Assembly: GCA_905198865.1 (NCBI GenBank)
Contig: CAJKEB010000066.1
Coordinates: 1-8,874, forward strand
Reading direction: 5' to 3'
DNA length: 8,874 nt
From: an uncultured Eubacteriales bacterium
Lineage (GTDB): Bacteria; Bacillota; Clostridia; Monoglobales; Monoglobaceae
The notes beneath the pieces were generated by a model. That model was not told the DNA's origin, made no database searches, and worked only from the letters and a program-made list of their open reading frames with translations. Every line of letters begins with the position of its first letter. Position 1 is the stretch's first letter. The position numbers and the translations under genes were made by a program. Positions 5,589-8,874 of this stretch are shown piece after piece.

Positions 5589-6908
5589 ATGAGCAGGTTA
5601 ATAAAATATCCGATATGGCTGTCGGCAGCTTTGACGGCTTTGTTACTGCTGCTCGGGGCATGGAATACGCCTGAAGCATATGCAGATAATAACAGTATTG
5701 TCAGTATTGTTATCGACCCGGCTCACGGCGGTACGGATCAGGGTGCTACGTCGGTCGGCGGTCTGGAGTTTCAGGAGAAGAACATGACCTTTAAGCTGGC
5801 GCAGTATATTAAGTTTGAGCTTATGAAGTACAGCGGCGCTCAGGTCAATCTTACCAGATATGCCGATTACCACATGACCTTTGCCGAAAGAACTGAGTAT
5901 GCCCAAAATGTCGGAGCGGATATAGTAATCAGCCTTCACTTCAACTCTTCTCCCGACAGGACTGTTCACGGCGCCTCTGTCTGCGCGTCAGGACTTTGGG
6001 AATATACAAAGCCGGAGCTTGGTTACAGGATTTTAAGCGAGCTTGCTTTGCTCGGAATTGATACATCTGCCGGGGTATATACAAAGCCCTCCATGACCGG
6101 ACTGATGTGGGACGACGACCGAATGGCGGATTATTCGGGTATGATACGTGAATGTGCCTATGCCGGAATTCCCGCAATATCGGTTGACCATTGCTACCTG
6201 ACCTCGTATGAGGATCTGATATACTATAACAATGATATTGCGCTTCGGAAGCTTGCAGCTGCTGACGCAAGGGCGATTGCGGCAGAGTATGGGCTTACTC
6301 TGAAGAAGTCCGAGGGCAATGTTGACAGAACCGATGATGAGCCGTATATAAACGGATATGAGGACGGAACCTTCCGTCCGTCAGGAACAATAACAAGAGC
6401 AGAGGCGGCAACCATGCTTGCAAAGCTGAGCGACAGCTTTGATCCGAATGCTCAGTATACAACAACCTTAAGCGATGTTCCGGAGTGGGCGTGGTACTAT
6501 AGGTACGTTGCGTATCTGAACTCTGTCGGGTTTATAACAGGTGACGTTTACGGCACCTACAGACCGGACGACAATATGTCAAAGGCTGAGTTTGCAATTC
6601 TTGCCTGCCGTTATCTTGGCTTGCAGCCGAGCGGTGAGAGTGGTTTTGCCGACTGCAAAGGGCATATGGCAGACGGATATATTGCTGCGCTTCGTGTAAA
6701 CGGATATGTCGGCGGCGATGAGAACGGCGAGTTCCACCCGAACGAAGATATGATACGTTCGTCCGTTGTAATGATGATGAATAAGATTCTGGACAGATAC
6801 CCTGTATGCAATACTCCGAAAGAGAATCCGTTTACGGATATTCAGCCGGGCTTCTGGGCATATGAGCATATACTTGAAGCGGCTGTACCGCACGAGGTTC
6901 ACAGATAA
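5589..6908 (+). CDS. Secreted N-acetylmuramoyl-L-alanine amidase with SLH repeats
   Basis: Predicted zinc amidase (Amidase_3 type) that cleaves the bond between MurNAc and the stem peptide. It is 439 residues long, with a signal peptide (helix about 9-24, likely cleavage after AYA near 32). The catalytic domain spans about 37-235. Expected zinc ligands are H46 (IDPAHGG), E63 (FQEKN) and H117 (SLHFNSS). Where relatives have the catalytic Glu in a VExGFxSN motif, this protein has D200 in ISVDHCYLTS. The C-terminal half carries SLH repeats: a shortened first one (253-280), two fuller ones (about 295-345 and 353-403) and a final partial one (413-439). SLH repeats normally bind pyruvylated secondary cell-wall polymers and would hold the enzyme on the surface. 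AGGAGA lies six bases before the ATG. Confidence 0.92.
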   Translation: MSRLIKYPIWLSAALTALLLLLGAWNTPEAYADNNSIVSIVIDPAHGGTDQGATSVGGLEFQEKNMTFKLAQYIKFELMKYSGAQVNLTRYADYHMTFAERTEYAQNVGADIVISLHFNSSPDRTVHGASVCASGLWEYTKPELGYRILSELALLGIDTSAGVYTKPSMTGLMWDDDRMADYSGMIRECAYAGIPAISVDHCYLTSYEDLIYYNNDIALRKLAAADARAIAAEYGLTLKKSEGNVDRTDDEPYINGYEDGTFRPSGTITRAEAATMLAKLSDSFDPNAQYTTTLSDVPEWAWYYRYVAYLNSVGFITGDVYGTYRPDDNMSKAEFAILACRYLGLQPSGESGFADCKGHMADGYIAALRVNGYVGGDENGEFHPNEDMIRSSVVMMMNKILDRYPVCNTPKENPFTDIQPGFWAYEHILEAAVPHEVHR

Positions 6909-6922
6909 TTTAATATAAAATT

Positions 6923-6970
6923 TGAAATACGGACATTATTTGTGTCCGTATTTCAGATTGCAAACAATCT
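6923..6970. terminator. Tandem hairpins after the amidase gene, probable terminator
   Basis: A perfect 13-bp stem (6923-6935 with 6943-6955, core GAAATACGGACA) encloses a 7-base loop. A second small stem, AGATTG (6955-6960) with CAATCT (6965-6970), shares its first base with the large stem. There is no clean T-run on the plus strand, and the flank is in fact more T-rich when read leftward. It may weaken read-through into the carboxypeptidase gene rather than stop it fully. Confidence 0.55.
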
Positions 6971-6997
6971 TTATGTCAAGTTCGGAGATTATCAGAA

Positions 6998-7003
6998 TAT
7001 AAT
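6998..7003 (+). promoter_or_regulatory. Possible -10 box of the carboxypeptidase gene
   Basis: A perfect TATAAT sits 41 bases before the ATG and after the hairpins at 6923-6970. I see no good -35 box: ATGTCA at 6973-6978, 19 bases away, is poor. Either an activator helps here, or the gene is read from upstream, or another sigma factor is used. Confidence 0.4.
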
Positions 7004-7044
7004 TATGTAGAGGAGAGCGCCTTTTGGTCACAGGAGATGATATA

Positions 7045-8226
7045 ATGAAAAATTTAATAAACAAACTCACTGCCGTAATAACAGCATTAGTTTTAATATG
7101 CGGTTCGGCAATGCCGGCAGCGGCGGAGGAGGTAAGCATAAGCACCTCTGCAAAAGCTGCTGTTGTAATAGAACAGAAATCCGGCAGGGTCTTATACAAT
7201 CAAAACGCAGACTGGGAGTTGCCTATGGCGAGTACGACAAAAATAATGACTGCGGTTGTTGCTCTGAAGTACGGTAATCTTGACGATGTAATCGAAGTTA
7301 GCGAGGCAGCCTCAATGGTTGAGGGGTCGAGTATGTATCTTGAAAAGGGTGAGAAGATAACGCTTGAGAATTTGGTGTACGGTCTCATGCTTGTCTCCGG
7401 CAATGACGCTGCGGTTGCGATAGCTGAAAACGTCGGAGGCAGCGTAGAGCGTTTTGTTGAGATGATGAACGAAACGGCAGCAGACTTAGGACTTGAGCAT
7501 ACTCATTTTGATAATGCCAACGGTCTGCCGAGCGATACACATTACACAACAGCGCTGGAGCTTGCAAAGATAACAAAATACGCTATGGATATACCGAAGT
7601 TTTGTGAGATTGTCGGAACAAAAACGAAGTCTGTCCCGTGGGATGGACATGAGTATAACCGTGAACTGACAAATCATAACAAGCTCCTGGGGACATTGGA
7701 CGGCTGCGTAGGAGTAAAGACCGGATATACACAGGCGGCCGGACGCTGTCTTGTGTCAGCGGTTACAAGAGACGATATGACACTTATATGCGTTACGCTC
7801 GGCGATCCAAACGACTGGGCTGACCATACAAATCTCATGAACGCTATGTTTGAAAAATACACGCAGACTGAGCTTACACATACCGATGAAGTGATTGACA
7901 AGATCGTTGTTGCCGGAGGCTTGCTTGGTTATACCGGCGTCAGCCCGGACAAAACATATGTGTTCCCGGTAGGTGAAAGCGATGATGTAAGGGTAGATAC
8001 GAGTATAAGCGAGAATATAACATTCCCGGTAAAGGTCGGCGACAGCGTCGGCAGCGGAATTGTCCTTGTCAACGGCGAAAAATACGGCGAGTTTAACCTG
8101 ATTGCCAACAGTGATATTGATTTAGTCATGCCGAGCAAGGAAAACTTCTGGAAAAAGATAAAGCACAATGCCTCGTACATATTTAATTATTGGCTGAGAC
8201 TTTTTAGTGCAATCGGAAATTGCTGA
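7045..8226 (+). CDS. D-alanyl-D-alanine carboxypeptidase (serine type, S11 family)
   Basis: Penicillin-binding protein of the DacA/DacB/DacF class that removes the terminal D-Ala from peptidoglycan stem peptides on the outer membrane face, limiting cross-linking. It is 393 residues long, with a signal peptide (hydrophobic about 9-20, AAA near 25-27). The catalytic triad motifs are complete: S63-T-T-K66, S118-G-N120 and K225-T-G227. A PBP5-type C-terminal beta domain covers about 282-355. The final residues (about 366-393, with W, F, Y and K) look like the amphipathic membrane anchor of this class. I chose the ATG at 7045 because AGGAGA (7032-7037) is seven bases upstream and the signal peptide begins there. 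A TTG at 7024 also has an SD-like AGGAG (7011-7015) but would put extra acidic residues before the signal. Which paralogue (vegetative or sporulation) cannot be told. Confidence 0.94.
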   Translation: MKNLINKLTAVITALVLICGSAMPAAAEEVSISTSAKAAVVIEQKSGRVLYNQNADWELPMASTTKIMTAVVALKYGNLDDVIEVSEAASMVEGSSMYLEKGEKITLENLVYGLMLVSGNDAAVAIAENVGGSVERFVEMMNETAADLGLEHTHFDNANGLPSDTHYTTALELAKITKYAMDIPKFCEIVGTKTKSVPWDGHEYNRELTNHNKLLGTLDGCVGVKTGYTQAAGRCLVSAVTRDDMTLICVTLGDPNDWADHTNLMNAMFEKYTQTELTHTDEVIDKIVVAGGLLGYTGVSPDKTYVFPVGESDDVRVDTSISENITFPVKVGDSVGSGIVLVNGEKYGEFNLIANSDIDLVMPSKENFWKKIKHNASYIFNYWLRLFSAIGNC

Positions 8227-8248
8227 AATAATGAATAATAAAGAATAG

Positions 8249-8281
8249 CGACTCCGCCTGATTGCAGACGGAGCCGTTTTT
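8249..8281. terminator. Bidirectional terminator between convergent genes
   Basis: A 12-bp stem (8249-8260 with 8265-8276) encloses the loop ATTG and is followed on the plus strand by five T (8277-8281). In the plus-strand RNA two pairs are A-C mismatches. In the minus-strand RNA the same positions become G-U pairs, so the stem is fully paired. The leftward flank (CTATTCTTTATTATTC) is U-rich as well. It serves both the carboxypeptidase gene and the convergent membrane-protein gene, whose TAA overlaps the T-run. Confidence 0.85.
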
Positions 8282-8720
8282 AAATAACCTGAATAAATGT
8301 CAGAATAATTATTATTGCAAGAGAGCAGATATAGAGTTTCGCTTCTTTGCGGATTGCTTTTAAGTTGTAGTCGTCCTCATAGTCGGTGTTTGTCATTGTC
8401 TGAAGTCCGATGAACAGCGGACGTTTAATTTCTTTTTTCCCGGTAACAAGCACGTTGTAAAACCTGTCATATAAATCATGATGATATTTTTTGATATATG
8501 CGTCGCCCTTGCGTGCGATTCGGTAATACGCAACAACCATTACCATAAGCGCCGCAAAGAAGTATACGCCGCATATCCAGGGACTTTTCAGATATCCGTT
8601 CTGGTCGGCAACGGTTTTGTAAGTGTTGAATAGTATATAAATCACACCGCTTATAACAAGATACACAATAAGATTTGATTTATACTTTGGTCTGATTTCT
8701 TTTTCTTTATTTTCCGGCAT
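8280..8720 (-). CDS. Small hypothetical membrane protein
   Basis: I do not recognise this protein. It has 146 residues with three hydrophobic segments (about 16-34, 49-67 and 128-146). The N-terminus is charged (PENKEKEIRPKYK), and a basic then mixed-charge region (about 68-127) joins segments two and three. There are no catalytic motifs. The last segment runs to the very end (IIIILTFIQVI), so the C-terminus is buried or just outside the membrane. The ATG at 8720 has GGAGA (8734-8730) nine bases upstream. It has its own consensus promoter and shares a terminator with the convergent carboxypeptidase gene. Coding is supported by the clean start signals, hydrophobic pattern and placement, but the role is unknown. 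Confidence 0.82.
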   Translation of the reverse strand: MPENKEKEIRPKYKSNLIVYLVISGVIYILFNTYKTVADQNGYLKSPWICGVYFFAALMVMVVAYYRIARKGDAYIKKYHHDLYDRFYNVLVTGKKEIKRPLFIGLQTMTNTDYEDDYNLKAIRKEAKLYICSLAIIIILTFIQVI

Positions 8721-8762
8721 ATATTGAATTCTCCGTTTCTGTTTAGTATAATAAGTACTATA

Positions 8763-8791
8763 ATTTTAACACCGCACATGTATATTGTCAA
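8763..8791 (-). promoter_or_regulatory. Consensus promoter of the small membrane-protein gene
   Basis: On the minus strand there is a perfect -35 box TTGACA (8791-8786), a 17-base spacer and the -10 box TAAAAT (8768-8763, five of six). The start would be near 8756, leaving a leader of about 35 bases before the ATG. An imperfect operator-like repeat, TAGTA (8744-8748) and TACTA (8756-8760), lies at the predicted start site. Confidence 0.82.
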
Positions 8792-8839
8792 TATATATTT
8801 GAGTTTGTAAGTTGTATGGTAAATTATAGTTTAATTGAC

Positions 8840-8858
8840 TCCACCTGTTTCAGGTGGA
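8840..8858. other. Perfect hairpin near the right edge
   Basis: TCCACCTG (8840-8847) pairs with CAGGTGGA (8851-8858) around a TTT loop. Neither side carries a clear T-run. It may be the terminator of a gene beyond the window, or a short interspersed palindrome. The strip from 8792 to 8874 shows no gene. Confidence 0.5.
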
Positions 8859-8874
8859 AATGCAAACTGCGGTA

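Noticed and set aside
7026..7034. Nine-base complementarity between the heptamer array and the carboxypeptidase ribosome binding site
   Set aside because: GGTCACAGG pairs with CCTGTGACC in the array, but a 9-base match is not rare for a repetitive unit tested against a whole window, and part of it is forced by the AGGAG motif. There is no further support.

Overview
The window looks like the chromosome of an anaerobic, Gram-positive-type member of the Clostridia, probably a gut lineage. I infer this from the protein families (ScpA/ScpB kleisin complex, the spore protein YtfJ, a DUF2953 protein like YtfI, an S-layer-homology amidase), the strong GGAGG-type ribosome binding sites, the consensus vegetative promoters and the moderate GC content. 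ytfJ and the DUF2953 gene point to an endospore former or a recent descendant of one. The SLH repeats point to an S-layer or a secondary cell-wall polymer.

Layout. Positions 1-59 may be the last codons of an upstream gene, closed by a terminator with a UUCG loop (64-96). A tRNA-Pro(CGG) gene lies on the minus strand (246-322), with its own terminator and a consensus promoter preceded by A-tracts. Divergent from it, a rightward run of eight genes fills 545-8226: lysA (last step of lysine synthesis), an M50 site-2 protease, scpA, scpB, a DUF2953 membrane protein, ytfJ, a secreted amidase with SLH repeats, and a secreted D-Ala-D-Ala carboxypeptidase. The run ends at a hairpin that also serves the convergent gene for a small unknown membrane protein (8280-8720, minus), which has its own consensus promoter.

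How the genes fit together. LysA turns meso-diaminopimelate, a cell-wall building block in many Clostridia, into lysine. The amidase and carboxypeptidase trim peptidoglycan outside the membrane. ScpA and ScpB join SMC to organise the chromosome, which matters in growth and in sporulation. YtfJ is a spore protein. The segment from the protease to ytfJ is tightly packed (scpA-scpB 3 bases apart, scpB and the DUF2953 gene overlapping by 4), so it is probably one operon that couples chromosome handling with envelope and spore functions.

I found no defence system, CRISPR array, insertion sequence or clearly new system. The region is mostly conserved core genome. The points that merit a second look are in the details: a perfect heptamer array that begins inside the lysA stop, a 9-bp inverted repeat around a possible promoter in front of the protease-scpAB operon, an amidase with Asp where the catalytic Glu is expected, and acidic tails or inserts in three consecutive proteins.
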